From JBCAXA01 sp038534295 (lineage in GTDB: Bacteria; Pseudomonadota; Gammaproteobacteria; Steroidobacterales; Woeseiaceae), in the NCBI GenBank assembly GCA_038534295.1, contig JBCAXA010000003.1, positions 248,001 through 312,000 on the forward strand: a DNA stretch of 64,000 nt, read 5' to 3'. The stretch's first letter is position 1. Each line of letters starts with the position of its first letter. A program made the translations under genes and the position numbers. The notes beneath the pieces were generated by a model. That model saw only the letters and a program-made list of their open reading frames with translations. It was not told the origin of the DNA and did not search any database. Of the stretch, positions 17,966 through 23,825 are shown piece after piece.

Positions 17966-19075
17966 ATGACTGCCGCCAGCGACGAGGTACCGAATCCCTA
18001 CCATTACGCGGTGGTTGTAGGCATCGACAGCTACCCGTCACAGAAGCCACTCAAAGGTGCCCGCGTCGATGCTCGGCAGTTTGCCAAATGGCTGCGTCAA
18101 CCTGAAAACGGCGGGCTCAAGCGGGAAAACGTCGGGCTCGTCGTCGATCCGTCAAAAAAAGACAAGCCACAGACTGACCGCGAATCCGCGGTGCCGACAC
18201 GGATGCGGATCTACAAAGAGATACGCAAATTTGTCGAACGCGCTAAGCAAGCCGTCGATGCGGATCCGACCGTGTGGGACAGCACACGTCTGTATGTTTT
18301 TTTGGCTGGCCATGGAATCGCGCACGGCCGCGAAAACGTCGCGCTGTTAATGGCCAACGTTGGCGACGAGTACCGCAGCGAAAATCTGTCGACCGGCCGA
18401 ATTATCGATATTCTGAAGCTCCGGCAGGATTTCGCGGAAGTCGTGATCATTGCCGACTGCTGTCGCGACCGACCGCTGGCGACCGCATTCCCGCCGCTCG
18501 ACCTCGACCCACGTGTTGGACAGAACGGTGAGGTCAAGTGGTCCGTCTTTATGGGTTCGGAATTTGAGCGTCGCGCATTTGAGGCCGTACCGGAGGGTGC
18601 TGACCCAAACGATCCCAATCTGTTCCGCGGTCACTTCACCAAAGCGGTACTCGAAGGTCTGCGCGGTGGCTTCATCGACGGGCCCGTCAATATAGGAACG
18701 CTCAAGCAATTCGTTCGCGAGCGCTTGCGCAAACAGTTAGAAGGCCGTGGCTACGATCAGCGCGCGCGTCTGTTTGGCTACGAAGCCAGTGAAATCGTCC
18801 TTAGGCAATCGGCAACCGGTAGTAACGACTCGCCTGCGCCGGCCAACGTTGAAATTGTGCTCGAAGTGTTAGCGCCGTTTGTTGGTGACGTTGCCGTGCA
18901 TGGCGGCGAGAATGTGCAAATTACGCAGTTCCGCGTAACCGACGATCGTCGCCGCCATCGCGTATTGGCTAATGTCGGTATCAACCGCGTTGTAGCGGTC
19001 GGCGAGATCGACCACCGTTTTCAGGCTGACGGATTCTTCATCGCGCTAGTGGATGACGAGCATGTCCGGATCTAG
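17966..19075 (+). CDS. Caspase-family (C14) protease with intact His-Cys dyad
   Basis: 369 residues from the ATG of MTAASDEVPNPYHYAVVVGIDSY; an in-frame TTG at 17945 overlaps the previous stop. The caspase hemoglobinase fold is clear: AVVVGIDSYPSQKPLKGARVDARQFAKWL, then LYVFLAGHGIAHGRENVALLM (catalytic His116), then FAEVVIIADCCRDRP (Asp164-Cys165-Cys166; Cys166 fits the D-x-C position). The first about 260 residues form the protease. A beta-rich C-terminal domain (ANVEIVLEVLAPFVGDVAVHG...) may bind a partner or substrate. It is cytoplasmic. In bacteria such proteases are often activated by a sensor and cleave co-encoded proteins, so the neighbouring operon products are the first substrates to consider (inference). 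Confidence 0.9.
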   Translation: MTAASDEVPNPYHYAVVVGIDSYPSQKPLKGARVDARQFAKWLRQPENGGLKRENVGLVVDPSKKDKPQTDRESAVPTRMRIYKEIRKFVERAKQAVDADPTVWDSTRLYVFLAGHGIAHGRENVALLMANVGDEYRSENLSTGRIIDILKLRQDFAEVVIIADCCRDRPLATAFPPLDLDPRVGQNGEVKWSVFMGSEFERRAFEAVPEGADPNDPNLFRGHFTKAVLEGLRGGFIDGPVNIGTLKQFVRERLRKQLEGRGYDQRARLFGYEASEIVLRQSATGSNDSPAPANVEIVLEVLAPFVGDVAVHGGENVQITQFRVTDDRRRHRVLANVGINRVVAVGEIDHRFQADGFFIALVDDEHVRI

Positions 19076-20618
19076 CGTCATGCATCGTGTACCGGTAACG
19101 GCTCATTGTCCGGACGGTCCGCTGCCTATCGCCATCGAGAACAATCGACTGCAAACCGTCGTTGGCGGTTATGGCGAGGCCGAGATCAATCTCGCGCAAG
19201 GTCTGTATCGTGCCCGGGTAAATACCGGGGCTGAAGTGGCCGAGCGCTACATTGCAATTGCCGCAGGCGAGGACGCTAAAAGCATCGAGGTACCGTGCCG
19301 GATGGCGTCTGTAGCGCCAGTGCCGGGCATGCGCGGCGAATCGCCCGCACTCCTCGACGTCGTTAACTCGGCTTTGCAATCGCCGCCACCGTCTACGTCA
19401 GCACGAATTCTGATCTTGGTTCGTCGCTACGAGGGCACCGGCAAGATTGACACGTCGAATCTGCGCTTGGTCTTCGGCGACGACGTCGTTGCAGACATTG
19501 ACGAGTGGCAGGCGGACCCGCACGGGCGCTTCACCTTACTGAGTGCTACGTTACCGCCCGGCGGTTACGGGCTCGAGTGGGCGTACAAGTGGCACCCGCG
19601 GTTCTCCAAGGGCGACGAGATAGCCGACGCGGTAACGTTGTCGCTGTGGGCTTGCGCCGGCTGGACAACCGTGGTGTTCCTGACGACCGACCCAACTATC
19701 GGTCATCGGCCGCGCATGAGCGGCATGCACGCGCAAATGCGCCGCTTCGGATCGGTCATCGGTGAAGACCAATACGACACCTTGTGCCACCAGATCTCGC
19801 AACTGGCTATGAACGGCTTGCACGCCGGCCGCGCACTAGTACCTGATGACATCGTCAAGATCGTTAATGATTCGCGCTTTGCCGATCCACTGCTCGCGAT
19901 CGTTGCGGCGCAGGCGCTGCTGTTCGACGATCGAGTCTCGCCAAGCGAAGTGATCGATACGCGTCGCGGGCATCGCGGTGTTCGCTGGACGCACTTCGAT
20001 CACCTCGTCAGCACGCTACGTAAATTGCTGCCCGACCATCCCGACGTGCTCGGTCTTTTTATGCTCGGCAAGGAGCTGCGCGGCGACCGTACGTCGCGAA
20101 CCAAGGCAGACCCCATCGTCTGGCCGCCAATGCTGAATTCTGCCTTCCGCGTGATGATCGATCGCGATTGGCGCGAGCACGGCCTTATCCTGCCCGGCTC
20201 GCAGGCCGAGCAAGCCAGTCGTGCGCTCGTGCCGCACGGGCCATGGACCATGTGGTCCGAGCCGCAGGTTGGCGACGCCGCAGATATCGAAGCGCCTACG
20301 GACGAGCAACGTGCCGTTATCGGCGCGATCGTCGAGAAAGTTCGCGAGGACGGCATTCGACCCGATATACGCGCGCTGCTTGGTCTGGACGTCAGCGGCC
20401 GGTGGCGCGACGCCAAAGTCACCGTCGATCCAGAGCCGCAACGTCGTGTGCAAGCCATTGTTAACGATGCTATGGCATCAGCACGTACGCGCAGCAAAGC
20501 CGTCGCTAAAGCAGAGTTACAGAACGCAGCGGCGACCATCGCGCTCGACAATCTTCGTCGTGCCAAACTGCCGCTGTCATCGGTAGTCGGCGCACTAGGC
20601 GGATTGCAGAAAAAGTAG
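19053..20618 (+). CDS. Large unrecognised protein of the caspase operon
   Basis: 521 residues if translation begins at 19053, overlapping the caspase gene by 23 bases. Internal ATGs at 19062 or 19080 are equally possible, as no strong ribosome site decides. I do not recognise the family. The N-terminal about 230 residues look beta-rich (GGYGEAEINLAQGLYRARV, DTSNLRLVFGDDVVADID, FTLLSATLPPGGYGLEWAYK), like a carbohydrate-binding or Ig-like domain. The second half is helical (YDTLCHQISQLAMNGLHAG, LLAIVAAQALLFDDR, HFDHLVSTLRKLLPDHPDVLGLFMLGKEL). There is no signal peptide. It could be a sensor, adaptor or substrate of the caspase. A similar beta-rich tail occurs in the caspase itself. Confidence 0.75.
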   Translation: MTSMSGSSVMHRVPVTAHCPDGPLPIAIENNRLQTVVGGYGEAEINLAQGLYRARVNTGAEVAERYIAIAAGEDAKSIEVPCRMASVAPVPGMRGESPALLDVVNSALQSPPPSTSARILILVRRYEGTGKIDTSNLRLVFGDDVVADIDEWQADPHGRFTLLSATLPPGGYGLEWAYKWHPRFSKGDEIADAVTLSLWACAGWTTVVFLTTDPTIGHRPRMSGMHAQMRRFGSVIGEDQYDTLCHQISQLAMNGLHAGRALVPDDIVKIVNDSRFADPLLAIVAAQALLFDDRVSPSEVIDTRRGHRGVRWTHFDHLVSTLRKLLPDHPDVLGLFMLGKELRGDRTSRTKADPIVWPPMLNSAFRVMIDRDWREHGLILPGSQAEQASRALVPHGPWTMWSEPQVGDAADIEAPTDEQRAVIGAIVEKVREDGIRPDIRALLGLDVSGRWRDAKVTVDPEPQRRVQAIVNDAMASARTRSKAVAKAELQNAAATIALDNLRRAKLPLSSVVGALGGLQKK

Positions 20619-20676
20619 TGACGTGTCGTCGCTGACGGCGGCTAAAACGTCGGTCATAAAGCAGGGGGTAGAAATC

Positions 20677-21600
20677 GTGAAAGCACAAGGAATTCGTAAG
20701 CAAAGTCCGGCCGCTGTTTTCGTCTGTGCGTTCTTTCTGTCCGGTTGCGTCGCCACCGGCCCGTCGGTTGAATCCGCACCCGTGCAGGCGTTTCGCGACA
20801 GCGTTGCAACACTGCAGGCGGCATCTGAAACAGCGTTGGCTGCCGAGCGTGACCGCGCCTATTTTCGCTTTGCGCGCGAGCGCGGTGAGGTCAATGATTT
20901 TGCTGCTCTGCAGCTCGAAAGCGTGCAGCCTATGTCGCCGTTCGAAATGCAGCAGACCGGGAATCCGCTTTTTAGGAGTATCGATTCCGCACACGAGAGT
21001 CTCGGACAGCTGCACGACCTACTGCTTCGATATTGCGATGCGTTGCTCAGCATTTCCGGGCCAGATGGCGTTGCTACGTTCGACGCCGATGCTGAGGCCG
21101 GCGCGCTGCGGGATGCGGCTGAGTCGTTCGCAGCGTCAGCGGACGTCAGTTTGGATGTACCCGACGGTGTATTTTTCGGGTTTGCCGAAATTGCCCGAAA
21201 CTACCTTGAAAGCCGGCGACGCGACGAATTCGACGCATTAATCAACGCCTCACAACCGACGATTGCACGCGTTGCTGAGCTGGCCCAACAGTTGGTCACC
21301 CTGAGTGCGCTTGGCCTGCAAGCAGAATATGCTGCGGCCTACAGTGCAATGACCGACGATGTCGATTCGCTATCGGCATCTCGTCGTGCGCGCTTGCCCA
21401 CTGACCTTCTCGAGCTGAACGAAGAGACGCTGCATCAATTGGCGGTCCTTGGCGACCTCAACGCCGCGTACGGAACTCTGCCGTCGACACACGCACGACT
21501 TGCAACGGCAAGCTCGGCCCGCGACCTAGGTTTGTCGGAGATCGCCGAGTACTTGCGTTCGATTCGTCGCCGCTACAACGAATTCGAAAGGAGTAACTAA
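20677..21600 (+). CDS. Lipoprotein of the caspase operon
   Basis: The start is taken as the GTG at 20677, which has GGGGGT about eight bases upstream and yields a normal signal peptide (VKAQGIRKQSPAAVFVCAFF) with lipobox LSGC. A longer frame from 20623 exists. 307 residues. After the lipidated Cys the protein is almost wholly helical, with Ala/Leu/Glu heptads and no catalytic motif (FRDSVATLQAASETALAAERDRAYFRFARERGE...). It is probably anchored to the outer membrane or inner-membrane periplasmic face. The stop overlaps the next start (TAATG). Confidence 0.8.
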   Translation: MKAQGIRKQSPAAVFVCAFFLSGCVATGPSVESAPVQAFRDSVATLQAASETALAAERDRAYFRFARERGEVNDFAALQLESVQPMSPFEMQQTGNPLFRSIDSAHESLGQLHDLLLRYCDALLSISGPDGVATFDADAEAGALRDAAESFAASADVSLDVPDGVFFGFAEIARNYLESRRRDEFDALINASQPTIARVAELAQQLVTLSALGLQAEYAAAYSAMTDDVDSLSASRRARLPTDLLELNEETLHQLAVLGDLNAAYGTLPSTHARLATASSARDLGLSEIAEYLRSIRRRYNEFERSN

Positions 21601-21947
21601 TGGCCATCAGCGCGTTTGATAAGAAGCTCGAGATTCTCAGCTTTGTCATTTTCCTGCACGGCAAACTCATTCGTCTGGCCCTAGTGCTCGAGCAGATGGG
21701 CGAAGACTCCGCGCGCGTACGCGAGCGAGAGGCCAAAGCGTTACAAACGATCGATGCTATGCGTGCTGCAATGCTCACGACGTGGAGCGGAAACGCTAAA
21801 TCGGTCATGCGGGACCTGCGCGCGATAAACGCAGATGCGCAGCGGCGGGTGAGAGAGCTCGAAAACACTATCGATCGCGTCGGCAAACTGACATCGGTTC
21901 TCGAGAGAATCGACAAAGCAATCGCACTGGTTCGCAACTTGCTTTAG
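21600..21947 (+). CDS. Small coiled-coil protein, last gene of the caspase operon
   Basis: 115 residues with a GGAG site. Its ATG overlaps the previous stop codon by one base. The N-terminal segment LEILSFVIFLHGKLIRLALVLEQMG is amphipathic to hydrophobic and could touch the membrane. The remainder is a charged heptad helix (AQRRVRELENTIDRVGKLTS). No family is recognised. The tight coupling to the lipoprotein suggests that the two products work together. Confidence 0.75.
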   Translation: MAISAFDKKLEILSFVIFLHGKLIRLALVLEQMGEDSARVREREAKALQTIDAMRAAMLTTWSGNAKSVMRDLRAINADAQRRVRELENTIDRVGKLTSVLERIDKAIALVRNLL

Positions 21948-22000
21948 TTGTTCGCGATGTCGCTATGCGGCAAGTAAATTAAAAAAGTTTTTGAGCACGG

Positions 22001-22028
22001 TTGACATGAAACATTCGGTGCGTATAGT
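22001..22028 (+). promoter_or_regulatory. Sigma70-type promoter upstream of the tRNA island
   Basis: TTGACA at 22001-22006, a 16-base spacer, then TATAGT at 22023-22028. It lies 53 bases after the caspase operon stop. The predicted transcript starts near 22035. Confidence 0.8.
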
Positions 22029-22034
22029 TCCCGA

Positions 22035-22250
22035 CCCTATGAGTAAACAGCTCGACAACTTGTTTACGTATCGACCCGGTGGAGAACCGCGCTTGCCCAT
22101 ACGCGCGATTCAACGTCGACGGATTCGTATGTCCTCGCGAAACGGTAGCGCGATGACGTAGCCTTGCAGCTGACATTGCTGGAAGGCCAAAAGTTTTGTG
22201 CCTTCCAGAGCAAATAGGCCCTGGTTGGTTTTTCCGATCAGGGCTTTTTT
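22035..22250 (+). ncRNA. Candidate small RNA between promoter and terminator (with possible 40-codon frame)
   Basis: About 215 nt are bounded by a near-consensus promoter and a good terminator. The 3' half has a strong hairpin (CTGGAAGGC at 22179 / GCCTTCCAG at 22200, extended by CAAAA/TTTTG). A 40-codon frame MSKQLDNLFTYRPGGEPRLP... runs from the ATG at 22039 to 22161. Given the predicted start site it would be leaderless or nearly so, so a small basic protein is an alternative. I do not recognise a known RNA (not 6S, SRP, RNase P or tmRNA). Confidence 0.45.
22218..22250 (+). terminator. Terminator of the candidate small RNA
   Basis: Stem GCCCTG / CAGGGC, extended by G-T and T-A pairs, followed by six T. 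Confidence 0.85.
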
Positions 22251-22263
22251 GTTGCCCCGATCA

Positions 22264-22280
22264 TTGTTCTTTAACAATGC
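22264..22280 (+). promoter_or_regulatory. boxA-like antitermination element / small palindrome
   Basis: The bases TGTTCTTTAACAAT at 22265-22278 differ at one position from the rRNA-operon boxA (TGCTCTTTAACAAT). It stands between the terminator and the tRNA genes, where Nus-factor antitermination of an untranslated tRNA transcript would make sense. The same bases also form a palindrome (CATTGTT / AACAATG), so a hairpin or operator is an alternative. Confidence 0.5.
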
Positions 22281-22294
22281 GGATTGCATGAACA

Positions 22295-22354
22295 GCGGGG
22301 CAGGGTCACGTCTAGTGGCGTCTCACGCAGGCGTACACTCGCGTCCTGCCCCGC
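22295..22354 (+). other. Long structured leader hairpin upstream of the tRNA array
   Basis: Perfect 10-bp arms GCGGGGCAGG (22295-22304) and CCTGCCCCGC (22345-22354) enclose 40 bases that can pair further. A second hairpin, CTTC ACGA GAAG, follows near 22370. The function is unknown: it could be a processing signal or a separate small RNA. Confidence 0.55.
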
Positions 22355-22399
22355 GAAGCTGGGGCCCTCTTCACGAGAAGTGTCCCCCCACTCAACAAA

Positions 22400-22475
22400 A
22401 ATCCGGTGGACGAAGGGTTACGTCGCCAGGCTCTCAACCTGGAAGTTGCGGGTTCAAATCCCGTCCGGATTTCCA
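22400..22475 (+). tRNA. tRNA-Glu(CTC), unusual
   Basis: 76 nt with encoded CCA. The acceptor is AATCCGG / CCGGATT, with T at the discriminator. D-stem GACG/CGTC, anticodon stem CCAGG/CCTGG around loop CTCTCAA (anticodon CTC), T-arm GCGGG TTCAAAT CCCGT. All stems pair, but the sequence is far from housekeeping tRNA-Glu (which has G73 and a GTCCCC-type acceptor). It is the first tRNA of the island array. Confidence 0.85.
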
Positions 22476-22480
22476 ACAAT

Positions 22481-22556
22481 AGACCAGTAGCTCAGTCGGT
22501 AGAGCGCACGTCTGATATGCGTGAGGTCGAGTGTTCAATTCACTCCTGGTCGACCA
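22481..22556 (+). tRNA. tRNA-Ile(GAT), unusual
   Basis: 76 nt with CCA. The acceptor is AGACCAG / CTGGTCG, with an A1-G72 mismatch at the very end. D-stem GCTC/GAGC, anticodon stem CACGT/GCGTG around CTGATAT (anticodon GAT), T-arm GAGTG TTCAATT CACTC. It begins 5 bases after tRNA-Glu. A hairpin (CGTGCAG / CTGCACG) fills the gap to the next tRNA. Confidence 0.85.
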
Positions 22557-22610
22557 ATCCGTGCAGCTAAGCCACTTGCAACAGGTGCGCTTACCTGCAC
22601 GTCAAATTTG

Positions 22611-22685
22611 AGATCGATAGCTCAATGGCAGAGCACCCGGTTCTTACCCGGGAGGTTACGAGGTCGAGACTCGTTCGATCTACCA
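22611..22685 (+). tRNA. tRNA-Lys(CTT), unusual
   Basis: 75 nt with CCA. The acceptor is AGATCGA / TCGATCT with A73. D-stem GCTC/GAGC, anticodon stem CCCGG/CCGGG around TTCTTAC (anticodon CTT). The T-arm ACGAG GTCGAGA CTCGT has G in place of the first T of the TTC motif. Its 3' end, GATCTACCA, is the seed of the adjacent 97-bp repeats. Confidence 0.85.
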
Positions 22686-22694
22686 CCTGTGGTT

Positions 22695-22782
22695 AGATCG
22701 TGCCGAAGACCGGCGCCATCTAGCGGAGCCGCACTTCGGCGTTTTGATTTTTGTCACTGCGCGAGGCGGCTCCGATCTACCA
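22695..22782 (+). ncRNA. tRNA-like RNA unit 1 (candidate)
   Basis: 88 nt. The 5' AGATCG pairs with CGATCT, followed by A and CCA, the same end as the neighbouring tRNA-Lys. Inside are a small hairpin GCCG/CGGC and a long 3' hairpin GGAGCCGC/GCGGCTCC, in the places of a D-arm and an enlarged T-arm. There is no anticodon arm. That it is an RNA is inferred from structure only. Confidence 0.5.
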
Positions 22783-22791
22783 CCTTCAAAT

Positions 22792-22879
22792 AGATCGTGC
22801 CGCAGATCGGCGCCATCTAGCGGAGCCGCACTTCGGCGTCGTGGTTTTTGCCACTGCGCGAAGCGGCTCCAATCTACCA
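22792..22879 (+). ncRNA. tRNA-like RNA unit 2 (candidate)
   Basis: 88 nt with the same architecture. The 5' AGATCG faces CAATCT, one mismatch, then ACCA. The small hairpin is GCCG-CAGAT-CGGC. The long hairpin GGAGCCGC/GCGGCTCC is intact. Confidence 0.45.
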
Positions 22880-22888
22880 CCTGTGGTT

Positions 22889-22976
22889 AGATCGTGCTGT
22901 ACACCGGCGCCGTCTAGCGGAGCCGCACTTCGGCGTTTTGATTTTTGTCACTTCGCGAGGCGGCTCCGATCTACCA
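22889..22976 (+). ncRNA. tRNA-like RNA unit 3 (candidate)
   Basis: 88 nt. AGATCG/CGATCT and ACCA are intact. The small hairpin is GCTG-TACAC-CGGC, where the changed base still pairs by a G-T wobble. Confidence 0.5.
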
Positions 22977-22985
22977 CCTTCAAAT

Positions 22986-23064
22986 AGATCGTGCCGTAGA
23001 TCGGCGCCATCTAACGGAGCCGCTTTTCAGCGCAGCTATTATTGCCGCGCAAAGCGGCTGCCCA
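22986..23064 (+). ncRNA. tRNA-like RNA unit 4, degenerate
   Basis: The 5' AGATCG and the small hairpin GCCG-TAGAT-CGGC remain. The 3' arm reads GCGGCTGCC and the GATCTACCA end has decayed to CCACCA-like bases. It is probably non-functional. Confidence 0.35.
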
Positions 23065-23164
23065 CCACGTTCGCGCATGACTTCAGCGGTTCGGGTTCTG
23101 AGTCCCGACTGGCGCGCCGACGCTAACCATTGCAACGCGTGTACCGAAGTTTGCCGACCACCCA

Positions 23165-23240
23165 GCGAAACTAGCTCAGCGGTCAGAGCGTACGACCACA
23201 AGTCGTAAGGTCGCAGGTTCGAATCCTGTATTTCGCTCCA
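23165..23240 (+). tRNA. tRNA with ACA loop (Cys-type anticodon by position), aberrant
   Basis: 76 nt with CCA. The acceptor is GCGAAAC / ATTTCGC (last pair mismatched), D-stem GCTC/GAGC, T-arm GCAGG TTCGAAT CCTGT. The anticodon stem TACGA/TCGTA is perfect, around CCACAAG: positions 34-36 are ACA and position 33 is C instead of the near-universal T. It may be a non-decoding tRNA mimic. Confidence 0.7.
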
Positions 23241-23314
23241 TGGGAATTAGCTCAGTTGGTAAGAGCATACGGCTGTTAACCGTAAAGTCGCAGGTTCGAC
23301 TCCTGCATTTCCGC
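23241..23314 (+). tRNA. tRNA-Asn(GTT), unusual, no encoded CCA
   Basis: It starts on the base after the previous CCA. The acceptor is TGGGAAT / ATTTCCG with two wobbles. D-stem GCTC/GAGC, anticodon stem TACGG/CCGTA around CTGTTAA (anticodon GTT), T-arm GCAGG TTCGACT CCTGC. The 3' end continues CTAA, not CCA. Confidence 0.8.
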
Positions 23315-23336
23315 TAAATCTTCCTCACTGGAGGAT

Positions 23337-23373
23337 TGCCAAGGGACCAGGCGGTTCGACTCCGCCACCGGCA
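23337..23373 (+). pseudogene. tRNA 3'-end remnant
   Basis: A lone T-arm GGCGG TTCGACT CCGCC is followed by ACCGGCA. No matching anticodon or D-arm lies before it at tRNA distance. Confidence 0.4.
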
Positions 23374-23663
23374 GGAAACTGCCACAACCGCGGCCGCTTC
23401 CGGCGTGCTCGTTGCGGCGAAGCTTGCTTCGCCAAGGCGAATACGCGGCAGCGTGCTGGCCGGCTCGCAGTTGCTTTGTCGAGTCCGACTTCATGCCCGG
23501 TGTTGCCCCAGGTTAATCGCGAAGGATTGCGATTAGCCCCGGGTATCACCGCGTATAAGGTCCGCTCGCCAATTGCTGTGCGCCCGCCGACACACTGTGG
23601 AAGCGGTCGCATCAATTTCACAAACGCACGCATCGGGCGTGCGTTCAATTTCTCAACGACGAC
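23374..23663 (+). other. Untranslated interval with hairpins, upstream of the slipin leader
   Basis: No gene is supported. Hairpins are visible: GGCGAAGC TT GCTTCGCC at 23416-23433, and TAATCGC / GCGATTA near 23515-23545. It is probably part of the transcript that links the tRNA array to slipin (inference). Confidence 0.5.
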
Positions 23664-23825
23664 AAAGGAGGTGATCCAATGAGCCACGGCATGGCCCGCG
23701 TGGTCGATGTCGAGCGTCAGATTCGTGCGCGCAAGGCGAGGATGCTTCCGTTGTCCGAGCCAGCCACGACGCTGCGCCCGACCGGGCCAGAACGAAACAC
23801 TAACAACACAAAAGGAGCACGTAAC
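23664..23825 (+). promoter_or_regulatory. Perfect anti-16S Shine-Dalgarno and in-frame 49-codon leader of slipin
   Basis: AAAGGAGGTGATCC at 23664-23677 matches the complement of the entire 3' tail of 16S rRNA. It stands seven bases before the ATG at 23679. The frame from that ATG (MSHGMARVVDVERQIRARKA...) runs on without a stop into slipin. It would give an isoform with 49 extra basic residues, or the leader may simply load ribosomes. Confidence 0.65.

Larger units (their letters stand above)
22677..23064 (+). repeat. Four contiguous 97-bp tandem repeats seeded on the tRNA-Lys 3' end
   Basis: Units begin at 22677, 22774, 22871 and 22968, exactly 97 bases apart, each with GATCTACCAC (AATCTACCAC in the third). 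Units 1 and 3 share CTGTGGTTAGATCG, and units 2 and 4 share CTTCAAATAGATCG, so a 194-bp pair has been duplicated. Every unit has GGAGCCGC and, in the first three, the matching GCGGCTCC before the next unit. The fourth is diverged. There are no unique spacers, so this is not CRISPR. Confidence 0.93.

Noticed and set aside
22677..23064. The 97-bp repeats as a CRISPR array
   Set aside because: Units are contiguous and differ only by point changes; there are no unique spacers and no cas genes.
22521..23208. Overlapping frames of 78-92 codons in the tandem repeats
   Set aside because: They recur every 97 bases in shifting frames only because of the repeat and have no ribosome sites.
23450..23480. 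Sigma54 (-24/-12) promoter near TGGCCGGCTCGCAGTTGC
   Set aside because: The GG-to-GC spacing does not fit the strict 10-base rule, and no sigma54 activator gene is in view.
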